Assembly: GCA_964530555.1 (NCBI GenBank)
Contig: CAZHBD010000026.1
Location: forward strand, 1-12,925
DNA: 12,925 nucleotides
Reading direction: 5' to 3'
From: CAZHBD01 sp964530555
GTDB lineage: Bacteria > Patescibacteriota > Saccharimonadia > Saccharimonadales > AWTP1-31
The translations under genes were made by a program, and so were the position numbers. Position 1 is the first letter of the stretch. Each line of letters begins with the position of its first letter. Shown here in pieces: positions 1 through 6,721 of this stretch. A model generated the notes under the pieces. It had not been told where the DNA came from and searched no databases. It saw only the letters and a list, made by a program, of their open reading frames with translations.

Positions 1-2293
1 CTTGCAGCCGTACATCTTCACTCCGAATCATTTCCAGAGCCTTCTGTATCAGTTTAGGATCTTCGAACCCACAAATAGCGACGCACAGATTAAGGCGCTC
101 TTCGCTAAACTGCGACTCGTTATGCATTTTTACAAGCTTATTAAATGTTCGCTCATTACCGTGTCGAGCCGCCGTCCCGTATACCACTCCTCGCATGTCA
201 GGATCAATCGCCCCTCCGCGTAAACTAGTTGGCACATCTGCCGTGCGCATTTCTATCGACAGGTCATCTGGTTCGTGCATGGTTTTAAATAAGTGAAGCG
301 CCTCCGTAACTACGCTTTCTTCTTCAGCGACTGCTGCCATGCCGAGGATCGTCGGACGTAGCAGGCGATCAAAGTGCGATTCGTGTGGTTGAGCCTGCCA
401 CCCTAATCGGTGCAACTGTTTGTTAACCAAATCCCGTACAAACGGCTTCATCGCTTCACGCACCGTGTCATCGCGCATTACTTGACGTACGGCGCCTAAA
501 TTGAGCGCCATGACATCCCAGACCGCATTATCTTCCTCTTCAGCGAAGGCAGATAATAGATGAAGCGCTTCTGCCGTATCACCATGACCTGCTTTGGCGC
601 CCTCAAAAGTATCAGCCAATATTCCTAAGCGGTCATGAGCACCTAGTCGGCCACGTTTTATCTGGTCGGCGAGCTTTTGTAAGTGTGAAGCATTGTAAAC
701 CACCCGGTAAAAGCCGCTTTGCCCTTGGTTGAGCTTGAAGTGCTCTTCATCGTTGATTGGTACTGTTACTTGTTTAGTCTCTAGCACTTCCGGGGCATTA
801 GTATTGCCTGCCAACAACGCAATCGGCCAAAGATTATGTTTTTGAGCGCCATGCTCAGGGTTCAGATAGAATCTTTCCTGTTCTAACCTGGCATGCTGAT
901 CATCTACGTCAGCTGTTATCAACGGAAAGCCACTCTGACTTGTCCAGGCATGCATAAACTCGGGCACCGGTTTCTCTGACGCTTCTTGCAACGCGTTCCA
1001 TAAATCAACCGTCTGCGTATTACCGTAGGCATGTTTTTTTAGATAATATCGTAACCCAGCCTGAAAAGACTTAGAACCGAGGTACTCGTGAAGCATATGT
1101 ATAACACTGCTGCCTTTGTTGTAGCTAATTGAGTCAAAAATAGTACGAATTTCGTCTGGATGGTTAATTGGCACTTCAATTGGGTGAGTGTGCTCGAGTG
1201 CATCAAGCTTGAGGCCCACCTGTTGCTCGTCCACAATAAACTGCGTCCAAAGCTTCCACGATGGGTACAAGTGATCGATCGCGAGGTATTCAATCCAACT
1301 GGCGAAGCCTTCGTTGAGCCACAAGTCAGTCCACCAGGACATAGTTACCAAATTACCAAACCATTGGTGGGCTAACTCGTGCGCCACGACGAGTGCAACA
1401 AACTGCTTGCTACCTAAACTCGTATTATCGGGATCGACGAGCATGGCGTGCTCTCGGTAGGTAATACATCCCCAGTTTTCCATGGCGCCGCTGGCAAAGT
1501 CAGGCAAAGCGATCATGTCGCATTTGGGCAGCGGATAGGCGATATCAAAGTAGTCGTTATAAAATTCTAGGACTTTTACGGCGGTGTCGAGCGCGAAACG
1601 GGTAAACTTGACGTTATCGGGTGTAGCATAAGTGCGCACTTGCACGCCGTCCTTAGTTTTAGCCTCCAGATATTCCATTTCACCGTACACAAAGGCCAGC
1701 AAATAGGTACTCATGTGCGGGGTGCGTTCAAATGTCGTGACAAGCCGACCGTTAACCGTGTCTTGCGTCTTAATAGGCGTGTTGGCAACGACCGCCTCGC
1801 CTACAGGCGTTGTCAAGGTAAGATCAAAGGTCGCCTTGGCTTCGGGTTCATCAATACACGGAAATACTTCCCGAGCGTGATGACTCTCAAACTGTGTGCC
1901 AATCAAAATTTTTTCTTTGCCTTCGTGAGTAAAGAAACAGGGATACATACCGTTCATTGCGCGAGTAATCTTGCCCTTAAAACTCAGGCTTATCGTGTAG
2001 CTACCAGCAACAAATGACTGGCTAGTGTGCAGTCGGACTTCATCAAACGAGCCATGATGGTTCGTACGATGCACCATAACATCTTGATCGCCTGACTTAT
2101 GATGATGAACCACACGAGCATCCGTAATTGTCAATCCTTTTTGGTGCAGTGTCATGCGTTTGGATGGCCGGCCGACTTTTTTTCCGCTAATTATTACGGT
2201 TCCGTGGAAGGTCATGGCGTCACGATCAGGCTCAAGGCTGAGAATATAGTGCACAGGCTTAAACTGATCGTAGAGACGGCGGACTTTTTTCAT
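1..2293 (-). CDS. pepN: M1-family zinc aminopeptidase (PepN/tricorn-factor type), 3' end missing
   Basis: This gene removes N-terminal amino acids from peptides and is probably cytosolic, since no signal peptide or membrane segment is visible. The reading frame is open from the ATG at 2293 to the window edge, giving 764 residues; M1 enzymes of this kind run about 840 to 890, so roughly 80 to 120 C-terminal residues are outside. The exopeptidase motif GAMEN is at residues 269-273. The zinc site HELAH is at 305-309, and the third ligand E328 lies in NEGFA exactly 18 residues after it. The transition-state tyrosine is Y391 in SYNKG. These positions match E. coli PepN closely. The N-terminal beta domain includes the typical stretch around FPCIDEPEAKATF. 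The start is supported by a -10 element 7 bases upstream. The helical C-terminal domain is less conserved, so family membership is firm but the exact symbol is by analogy. Confidence 0.93.
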   Translation of the reverse strand, partial: MKKVRRLYDQFKPVHYILSLEPDRDAMTFHGTVIISGKKVGRPSKRMTLHQKGLTITDARVVHHHKSGDQDVMVHRTNHHGSFDEVRLHTSQSFVAGSYTISLSFKGKITRAMNGMYPCFFTHEGKEKILIGTQFESHHAREVFPCIDEPEAKATFDLTLTTPVGEAVVANTPIKTQDTVNGRLVTTFERTPHMSTYLLAFVYGEMEYLEAKTKDGVQVRTYATPDNVKFTRFALDTAVKVLEFYNDYFDIAYPLPKCDMIALPDFASGAMENWGCITYREHAMLVDPDNTSLGSKQFVALVVAHELAHQWFGNLVTMSWWTDLWLNEGFASWIEYLAIDHLYPSWKLWTQFIVDEQQVGLKLDALEHTHPIEVPINHPDEIRTIFDSISYNKGSSVIHMLHEYLGSKSFQAGLRYYLKKHAYGNTQTVDLWNALQEASEKPVPEFMHAWTSQSGFPLITADVDDQHARLEQERFYLNPEHGAQKHNLWPIALLAGNTNAPEVLETKQVTVPINDEEHFKLNQGQSGFYRVVYNASHLQKLADQIKRGRLGAHDRLGILADTFEGAKAGHGDTAEALHLLSAFAEEEDNAVWDVMALNLGAVRQVMRDDTVREAMKPFVRDLVNKQLHRLGWQAQPHESHFDRLLRPTILGMAAVAEEESVVTEALHLFKTMHEPDDLSIEMRTADVPTSLRGGAIDPDMRGVVYGTAARHGNERTFNKLVKMHNESQFSEERLNLCVAICGFEDPKLIQKALEMIRSEDVRLQ

Positions 2294-2300
2294 TCTTTTT

Positions 2301-2309
2301 AGTGTAGCA
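2301..2309 (-). promoter_or_regulatory. Extended -10 promoter of the aminopeptidase gene
   Basis: On the minus strand TGC is followed by TACACT (2306 down to 2301), an extended -10 element. No good -35 is seen at 16 to 18 bases. Only 7 bases (AAAAAGA) separate it from the ATG at 2293, so the transcript should start at or next to the A of the start codon and lack a leader. It fires away from the nusA promoter. Confidence 0.6.
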
Positions 2310-2334
2310 TGCGTATTAGATGGCTGACGGCGTA

Positions 2335-2363
2335 TTGTCTACAACAAATTATCATGCTATACT
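2335..2363 (+). promoter_or_regulatory. nusA promoter
   Basis: TTGTCT at 2335-2340 and TATACT at 2358-2363 are separated by 17 bases, and TGC directly before the -10 makes it an extended -10. Transcription is predicted to start near 2370, leaving a leader of about 75 bases before nusA. It is the best-formed promoter in the window. Confidence 0.7.
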
Positions 2364-2375
2364 CTAGCAAGAGTG

Positions 2376-2400
2376 ATCCGGCCAACAGGTCGGATTTTTT
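2376..2400 (+). terminator. Intrinsic terminator or attenuator in the nusA leader
   Basis: Bases 2376-2383 pair with 2388-2395 in an 8-bp GC-rich stem (one G-U pair) closed by the tetraloop AACA, and a run of six T follows at 2395-2400. This is a standard intrinsic terminator shape. It lies only about 6 bases after the predicted transcription start and before the nusA ribosome binding site, so it can only act on nusA leader transcripts. On the minus strand it has no T-run, so it is not a terminator for the aminopeptidase gene. Attenuation of nusA by NusA itself is the natural reading but is inferred. Confidence 0.65.
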
Positions 2401-2444
2401 CATAACGATATAGAAAATCTAATGACAAAGAATAGGAGAAAACT

Positions 2445-3596
2445 ATGGAACTAGACATGAAAGGTCTGGCACTCGCCGTCAAAACTATTGCCGAAGAGAA
2501 GAACTTGCCCGAGGCAACAGTTCAGGAGATAGTCGAGCAAGCATTAGCTGCTGCTTACAGACGCGACTACGGTGATCGCGAGCAGGAAGTTCGCGTCACC
2601 ATGAACCTTAACAGCGGTGAAGTCGACGCCTATATTAGCAAAGAAGTGGTTGAGAAGGTGGGCGATCCGCACTTTGAGATTAGTCTTGGCGATGCCCAGG
2701 TGATTCGTAAAAATGCCCAAGTCGGTGAAACTGTTGAGATTCATGAAAAAGTCGAGAACTTTGGCCGTGTAGCCGCCCAAACAGCCAAGCAAGTCATCTT
2801 GCAGCGCCTACGCGAAGCAGAACGCGAAATAGTTATGGCAGAGTATGACGACAAGATTGGCACCATCATTAACGGCATCGTTTCGCGCGTTGAGGGGATG
2901 ATTGTACGCATTGATCTTGGCAAAGCGCAAGGCATTATGCCTAAGAGTGAGCAGATTCAAGGGGAACGCTATTATCCGGGTCAACGGCTCAAAGTCTACC
3001 TCAAAGACGTTGAGCGAGGGCAGCGCGGTCCACAACTAGTGGTTAGTCGTGGTAACACTGCATTTATTGAACACTTATTCCGTTCCGAGGTTCCCGAAAT
3101 GGACAGTGGTGCGGTAGAGATCAAAGCCATTGCCCGTGAAGCTGGGGTACGTAGCAAGATTGCTGTCGCCAGCACAGTTCCTGGCGTCGATCCGGTTGGT
3201 ACGTTTGTCGGGGGACATGGTACACGTGTTAACGCGGTCATGAGTGAAGTCGGTGAACAAGAAAAAATTGACATCGTCGTTTGGAGCGACGATCTAAAAG
3301 AATTCATTGTCAATGCACTAAGCCCAACCAAAGTCAGCAAAGTGACTATCAATGAAGCTGAAAAGAAAGCCGAAGTAATTGTTCCTGAAGATCAGCAGAG
3401 TATAGCAATCGGCAAGGCTGGTCAAAATGTACGACTCGCCAGCAAACTGACTGGCTATGATATCGACATTAGTGCTGAGAAAGCGCCGGCTGTTCAAGAG
3501 GCCGCCAAAGTCGAACCTCGTCCGGTACCAAAACTGAAGAAAAAAGAGCAATTGGAAAGCAGTCTGCTTGAGGCCATCGAAGAACACGGCGAGTAA
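2445..3596 (+). CDS. nusA: Transcription termination/antitermination factor NusA
   Basis: NusA binds RNA polymerase near the RNA exit channel and affects pausing, hairpin-dependent termination and antitermination. The 383 residues show the polymerase-binding N-terminal domain (about 1-135), an S1 domain (about 136-202), KH1 (GGHG at 256-259, followed by the conserved NALSP at 290-294) and KH2 (GKAGQN at 323-328). A Lys/Glu-rich tail of about 40 residues follows; the acidic repeats of E. coli NusA are absent, as in many bacteria. In KH1 the usual arginine of GxRG is histidine. The ATG is set by AGGAG at 2434-2438, 6 bases upstream. It is the first gene of a likely two-gene operon; rimP and infB, the common neighbours, are not adjacent. 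The leader terminator suggests attenuation control. Confidence 0.97.
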   Translation: MELDMKGLALAVKTIAEEKNLPEATVQEIVEQALAAAYRRDYGDREQEVRVTMNLNSGEVDAYISKEVVEKVGDPHFEISLGDAQVIRKNAQVGETVEIHEKVENFGRVAAQTAKQVILQRLREAEREIVMAEYDDKIGTIINGIVSRVEGMIVRIDLGKAQGIMPKSEQIQGERYYPGQRLKVYLKDVERGQRGPQLVVSRGNTAFIEHLFRSEVPEMDSGAVEIKAIAREAGVRSKIAVASTVPGVDPVGTFVGGHGTRVNAVMSEVGEQEKIDIVVWSDDLKEFIVNALSPTKVSKVTINEAEKKAEVIVPEDQQSIAIGKAGQNVRLASKLTGYDIDISAEKAPAVQEAAKVEPRPVPKLKKKEQLESSLLEAIEEHGE

Positions 3597-3598
3597 CG

Positions 3599-4162
3599 AT
3601 GCTCACTGTCGGATATAACTGGTCTCTAGAACGCGGAGCAATTGACCCCTCGCTTGCCGAAGCAGCGAGCCAACAGTTGCTTGACATTATTGAAGCGTAT
3701 GAGGGCACATCTGCGTGTACCACCTATGACGTCGCATCATATTGTTTGGGCGACGACGGCTTTGCTGCAGCAATACTTGACATGCGCTACTCTGACGGAT
3801 CGTTAACCGACATTGGGCACGATATTGCACACTTACCCGAATTACGCGAAGTACTAGCTATGTTATCGCCCGATGAGCGTACGGAAAGTGCGTTTGTAAA
3901 TATCCTTGACCTCGGGGGCTGGATACGAGCTCATCGCGACAGATTGCCGCATCACATTCGTGTAGCAGCCCTTTCAGGTGTTGCTTTGCTAAGCACTAAA
4001 GACGGCATACCGGGGAGTCGGGTACAATACCACAAGGTTGAACAAGGCGATGTACTAGACATTCCAAATCCTTACAAACAGAGCCAGCGTGTGATGCACA
4101 AAATTCGCAATATTGGTGAGGTCATCCGAGTCTCATTAGGTGTCGATACACCTGTATATTAG
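3599..4162 (+). CDS. Putative AlkB-like 2-oxoglutarate/Fe(II) dioxygenase, uncharacterised
   Basis: This 187-residue protein is not a family I can name, but its C-terminal half has the pattern of a double-stranded beta-helix Fe(II)/2-oxoglutarate oxygenase. HRD at 112-114 would supply the HxD metal ligands, H167 the distal histidine, and R177, ten residues later, the 2-oxoglutarate anchor. N101, G106, H112 and D114 have the same spacing as N120, G125, H131 and D133 of E. coli AlkB. GDVLDIPN (150-157) resembles the 'GD-hydrophobic' strand before the distal histidine. The second arginine that AlkB carries after its anchor is not present. No signal peptide or membrane segment is visible. The ATG lies 2 bases after the nusA stop with only a weak GGCGAG upstream, so translation is probably coupled to nusA. 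Its stop codon lies inside the CIRCE operator of clpC. Substrate is unknown; a cupin is the main alternative. Confidence 0.6.
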   Translation: MLTVGYNWSLERGAIDPSLAEAASQQLLDIIEAYEGTSACTTYDVASYCLGDDGFAAAILDMRYSDGSLTDIGHDIAHLPELREVLAMLSPDERTESAFVNILDLGGWIRAHRDRLPHHIRVAALSGVALLSTKDGIPGSRVQYHKVEQGDVLDIPNPYKQSQRVMHKIRNIGEVIRVSLGVDTPVY

Positions 4163-4185
4163 CACTCTTGCATTGCGAGTGCCAA
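4159..4185 (+). promoter_or_regulatory. CIRCE operator (HrcA-binding inverted repeat)
   Basis: TTAGCACTC (4159-4167), a 9-base spacer and GAGTGCCAA (4177-4185) match the CIRCE consensus TTAGCACTC-N9-GAGTGCTAA at 17 of 18 positions. CIRCE is the binding site of the heat-shock repressor HrcA. The left arm covers the stop codon of the preceding gene, and the spacer and right arm cover the -35 and spacer of the clpC promoter, so repressor binding should block polymerase. hrcA is not in this window. Confidence 0.92.
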
Positions 4186-4197
4186 TTCTGCTATGAT
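4168..4197 (+). promoter_or_regulatory. clpC promoter
   Basis: TTGCAT at 4168-4173 and TATGAT at 4192-4197 are 18 bases apart, with TGC before the -10. The -35 is in the loop of the CIRCE operator. The -10 ends 9 bases before the ATG at 4207, so the start site should fall within about two bases of the start codon. There is no Shine-Dalgarno sequence. Confidence 0.75.
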
Positions 4198-4206
4198 AGT
4201 GTTGTT

Positions 4207-6672
4207 ATGCAAAACTCGCCTGATTTTCAAGAATTTTTGAATCACCTAACAGACAATGCACTGCAGAGTCTGAAACATGCGGATGCCATAGCGCGCAGTT
4301 TTGGTAGCGCATACATCGGCACAGAACACTTATTATTAGGCGTTTTAGCCCAGGACAGCAGTATCGGTGCCAAAATGCTCGAAGATGTTGGCGTTACTTT
4401 AGATCGAGCACGACTAGCCTTAAATTTGACCCCGAAGACGATGGTAATTAACATGGGCGCCAAAGGCCTGAGTGAAACCGCCAAGCTGACACTTAAAATG
4501 GCATATGATATTGCTCAGGATTACGCTCAAGACTACTGCGGCACTGAGCACATATTGTTTAGTATCTTATCTCAGAAAAACGCGCGCGCCACCATCCTAC
4601 TCCGTGATATGAACATCGATGTTGATGCCCTAACCAACCAGTTGGAGCAATTCCTAAACCGCCAACAGAGTAGCGACAGTTCGAGCACGCGCCGCCGTGG
4701 GAAAAAGGGTCGTAAAACTGCCTTGGATTTTTTTGGCACCGATCTTACCCAGCTAGCGCGCGACAAAAAGCTCGACCCGGTAGTAGGACGTGAGGCGCAA
4801 ATCCGCCGTGTTGTAACTATTCTTAACAGGCGTACCAAAAACAACCCTGTTCTGATTGGTGAACCCGGCGTAGGTAAAACAGCAATTATTGAAGGTCTTG
4901 CTCAGCGGATTGTTGCCGAAGACGTACCGGACAGTTTGCTCAACAAGCGCATAGTTATGTTGGATCTTGCCGGCATGATTGCCGGTACAAAATATCGGGG
5001 TGAATTCGAAGAACGGCTCAAAAAAGTTATGACTGAGCTGGAAACTGACAAAGACAGTGTAGTATTCATTGATGAGCTGCACCTGATTGTGGGCGCCGGA
5101 GCTGCTGAAGGCGCAATGGACGCAGGTAACATCCTTAAGCCGGCTTTGGCACGTGGCAAAATTCAGGTCATTGGCGCGACAACTACTGATGAGTATACTA
5201 AGCACATCGAAAAAGATGCTGCTTTGGAACGCCGCTTTCAGCCAATCCAAGTACCTGAAGCCACGACAAACGAAACACTTGCTATTCTGAAGGGACTTCG
5301 TAAACACTATGAAGAGTTTCATAATGTCGTCATCAGTGACGAAGTGATAGCTGACACCGTGCGGCTGAGCGATCGATACATTAATGACCGCTTTATGCCC
5401 GATAAGGCTATTGATCTTCTTGATGAATCTGCGGCTCACATCCGAGTAGATAAAGGTCGAACCTCGCCTGAAGTCCGAAGCCTGCAGAAGGAACTCAAAC
5501 TCGTGCAAGCCAAGATTGACGATGCGGTAGATAGTGAAGATTACGAACTCGCAGCACGACACAAAACCCGTGCAAGCCAGATCGAAAAACAGCTATCTAA
5601 ACTCAGTAGTGCTGATAAGAATGCGAATAAACTGTCCCTGCATAGCGATGATGTTGCTGAAGTAGTAGCACGCTGGACCGGTGTACCGGTTCAGAAAGTT
5701 ATTCGCTCCGAAGCGAAGTATCTTCTCAACCTGGAAAAAACGCTGCAAAAACATATCATCGGGCAAGATGAAGCCGTGGCCGCTGTTTCAAAAGCCATCC
5801 GGCGCAGTCGCTCTGGCATAAGTAGCGAGCATCGTCCCATCGGCTCATTCATCTTTCTGGGACCAACTGGCGTTGGAAAGACAGAGCTAGCCCGCGTTCT
5901 CGCCAAGGAATTCTTTGGCAGCAGCGAAGCAATGATTAAAATCGATATGAGCGAATTTAGCGAGCGGCATACCTCAGCTCGTTTAGTCGGTGCTCCCGCT
6001 GGGTATGTTGGCTACGATGATGGAGGCCAGCTAACCGACAAGATTCGACGCCAGCCATACAGTCTTGTTTTGTTCGATGAAATCGAAAAAGCCCACCCTG
6101 AAGTCTTCAATATGTTACTACAAATCCTTGAGGACGGTGTGCTGACAGATGCGAAGGGTCGCAAAATTGACTTTAGCAACACTATTGTAATTATGACAAG
6201 TAACGTAGGTGCAGAGAAGCTGCAGAAAGAAGCAAGCCTCGGTTTCCAAGTGACATCCAAAGCCGATGAAAAAGATTTGGACAGCTTACACAATCGCAAC
6301 AAAGATAAAGTTCATGAAGAACTGAAGAAGTTAATGCGACCAGAGTTGCTCAATCGTATTGATAAGGTTGTTGTCTTTCGCGCACTGACAAAAAAAGACG
6401 CTCTTAAGATTTTGGACTTACAGATTGCCGAACTGCAGACACGACTTCAAAAGCATGGTCTGGGGCTAACAGTCTCGACGGGTGCTAAGCAACATATGCT
6501 TGACGCAGGCTATGATGCTCTCAATGGCGTTCGCCCCATGCGACGCTTGTTGCAGGATACTGTTGAGGACCATATTGCAATGTCGATGCTTGACCGTACA
6601 TATGGCAAGGGCGATATCGTAACAGTGGGAGTAAAAGATAAATCCCTTAGCTACGACTTAGCTAGAGAGTAA
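4207..6672 (+). CDS. clpC: ATP-dependent Clp protease ATPase subunit ClpC
   Basis: ClpC is a hexameric AAA+ unfoldase that feeds proteins into the ClpP peptidase. The 821 residues (B. subtilis ClpC has 810) comprise two Clp N-terminal repeats (about 1-150), a first ATPase domain with Walker A GEPGVGKT at 218-225 and Walker B DE at 289-290, a short middle domain with a UVR-like helix from about 444, and a second ATPase domain with Walker A GPTGVGKT at 552-559 and DE at 624-625. The LGF tripeptide at 678-680 is the ClpP-docking loop and, with the short middle domain, favours ClpC over the disaggregase ClpB. I place the start at 4207 rather than at the in-frame TTG at 4168: the earlier codon lies upstream of the -10 element and inside the operator, and the family's N-terminus aligns from 4207. 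The CIRCE element implies heat-shock control by HrcA. No terminator follows. Confidence 0.95.
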   Translation: MQNSPDFQEFLNHLTDNALQSLKHADAIARSFGSAYIGTEHLLLGVLAQDSSIGAKMLEDVGVTLDRARLALNLTPKTMVINMGAKGLSETAKLTLKMAYDIAQDYAQDYCGTEHILFSILSQKNARATILLRDMNIDVDALTNQLEQFLNRQQSSDSSSTRRRGKKGRKTALDFFGTDLTQLARDKKLDPVVGREAQIRRVVTILNRRTKNNPVLIGEPGVGKTAIIEGLAQRIVAEDVPDSLLNKRIVMLDLAGMIAGTKYRGEFEERLKKVMTELETDKDSVVFIDELHLIVGAGAAEGAMDAGNILKPALARGKIQVIGATTTDEYTKHIEKDAALERRFQPIQVPEATTNETLAILKGLRKHYEEFHNVVISDEVIADTVRLSDRYINDRFMPDKAIDLLDESAAHIRVDKGRTSPEVRSLQKELKLVQAKIDDAVDSEDYELAARHKTRASQIEKQLSKLSSADKNANKLSLHSDDVAEVVARWTGVPVQKVIRSEAKYLLNLEKTLQKHIIGQDEAVAAVSKAIRRSRSGISSEHRPIGSFIFLGPTGVGKTELARVLAKEFFGSSEAMIKIDMSEFSERHTSARLVGAPAGYVGYDDGGQLTDKIRRQPYSLVLFDEIEKAHPEVFNMLLQILEDGVLTDAKGRKIDFSNTIVIMTSNVGAEKLQKEASLGFQVTSKADEKDLDSLHNRNKDKVHEELKKLMRPELLNRIDKVVVFRALTKKDALKILDLQIAELQTRLQKHGLGLTVSTGAKQHMLDAGYDALNGVRPMRRLLQDTVEDHIAMSMLDRTYGKGDIVTVGVKDKSLSYDLARE

Positions 6673-6680
6673 TGTCTTGT

Positions 6681-6703
6681 TGTCGTTTCTAGTGGGTACG
6701 ACA
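6681..6703. repeat. Inverted repeat across the promoter of the HExxH gene
   Basis: TGTCGT (6681-6686) and ACGACA (6698-6703) form a perfect 6-bp dyad with an 11-base spacer, lying over the -35 region and upstream of the -10 of the next gene. It could be an operator, or chance. There is no T-run, so it is not a terminator for clpC. Confidence 0.3.
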
Positions 6704-6714
6704 TAACGTATAAT
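6686..6714 (+). promoter_or_regulatory. Promoter of the membrane-anchored HExxH gene
   Basis: A perfect TATAAT lies at 6709-6714, with a weak TTTCTA at the right distance (6686-6691, 17-base spacer). It ends 7 bases before the ATG at 6722, so a leaderless transcript is expected. The AGGAGG at 6715-6720 ends one base from the start codon, too close to act as a normal ribosome binding site and possibly not transcribed. Confidence 0.65.
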
Positions 6715-6721
6715 AGGAGGC

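Noticed and set aside
1640..2017. A 125-codon plus-strand open frame opposite the aminopeptidase gene
   Set aside because: The opposite strand carries conserved M1 sequence across this stretch; no ribosome binding site or recognisable protein.
2411..2421. TAGA-AAA-TCTA mini-hairpin in the nusA leader as an antiterminator
   Set aside because: Four weak pairs and no complementarity to the terminator stem.
4168..4206. A longer clpC beginning at the in-frame TTG at 4168
   Set aside because: The extra 13 codons cover the -35, operator and -10, so they would not be on the mRNA, and they do not resemble the ClpC N-terminus.
4753..5562. A 269-codon open frame on the minus strand inside clpC
   Set aside because: It lies entirely opposite strongly conserved ClpC sequence, has no family resemblance or start signals, and is best explained as a shadow.
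6715..6720. AGGAGG as a ribosome binding site for the HExxH gene
   Set aside because: It ends one base before the ATG, much closer than a functional spacing, and probably lies upstream of or at the transcription start.
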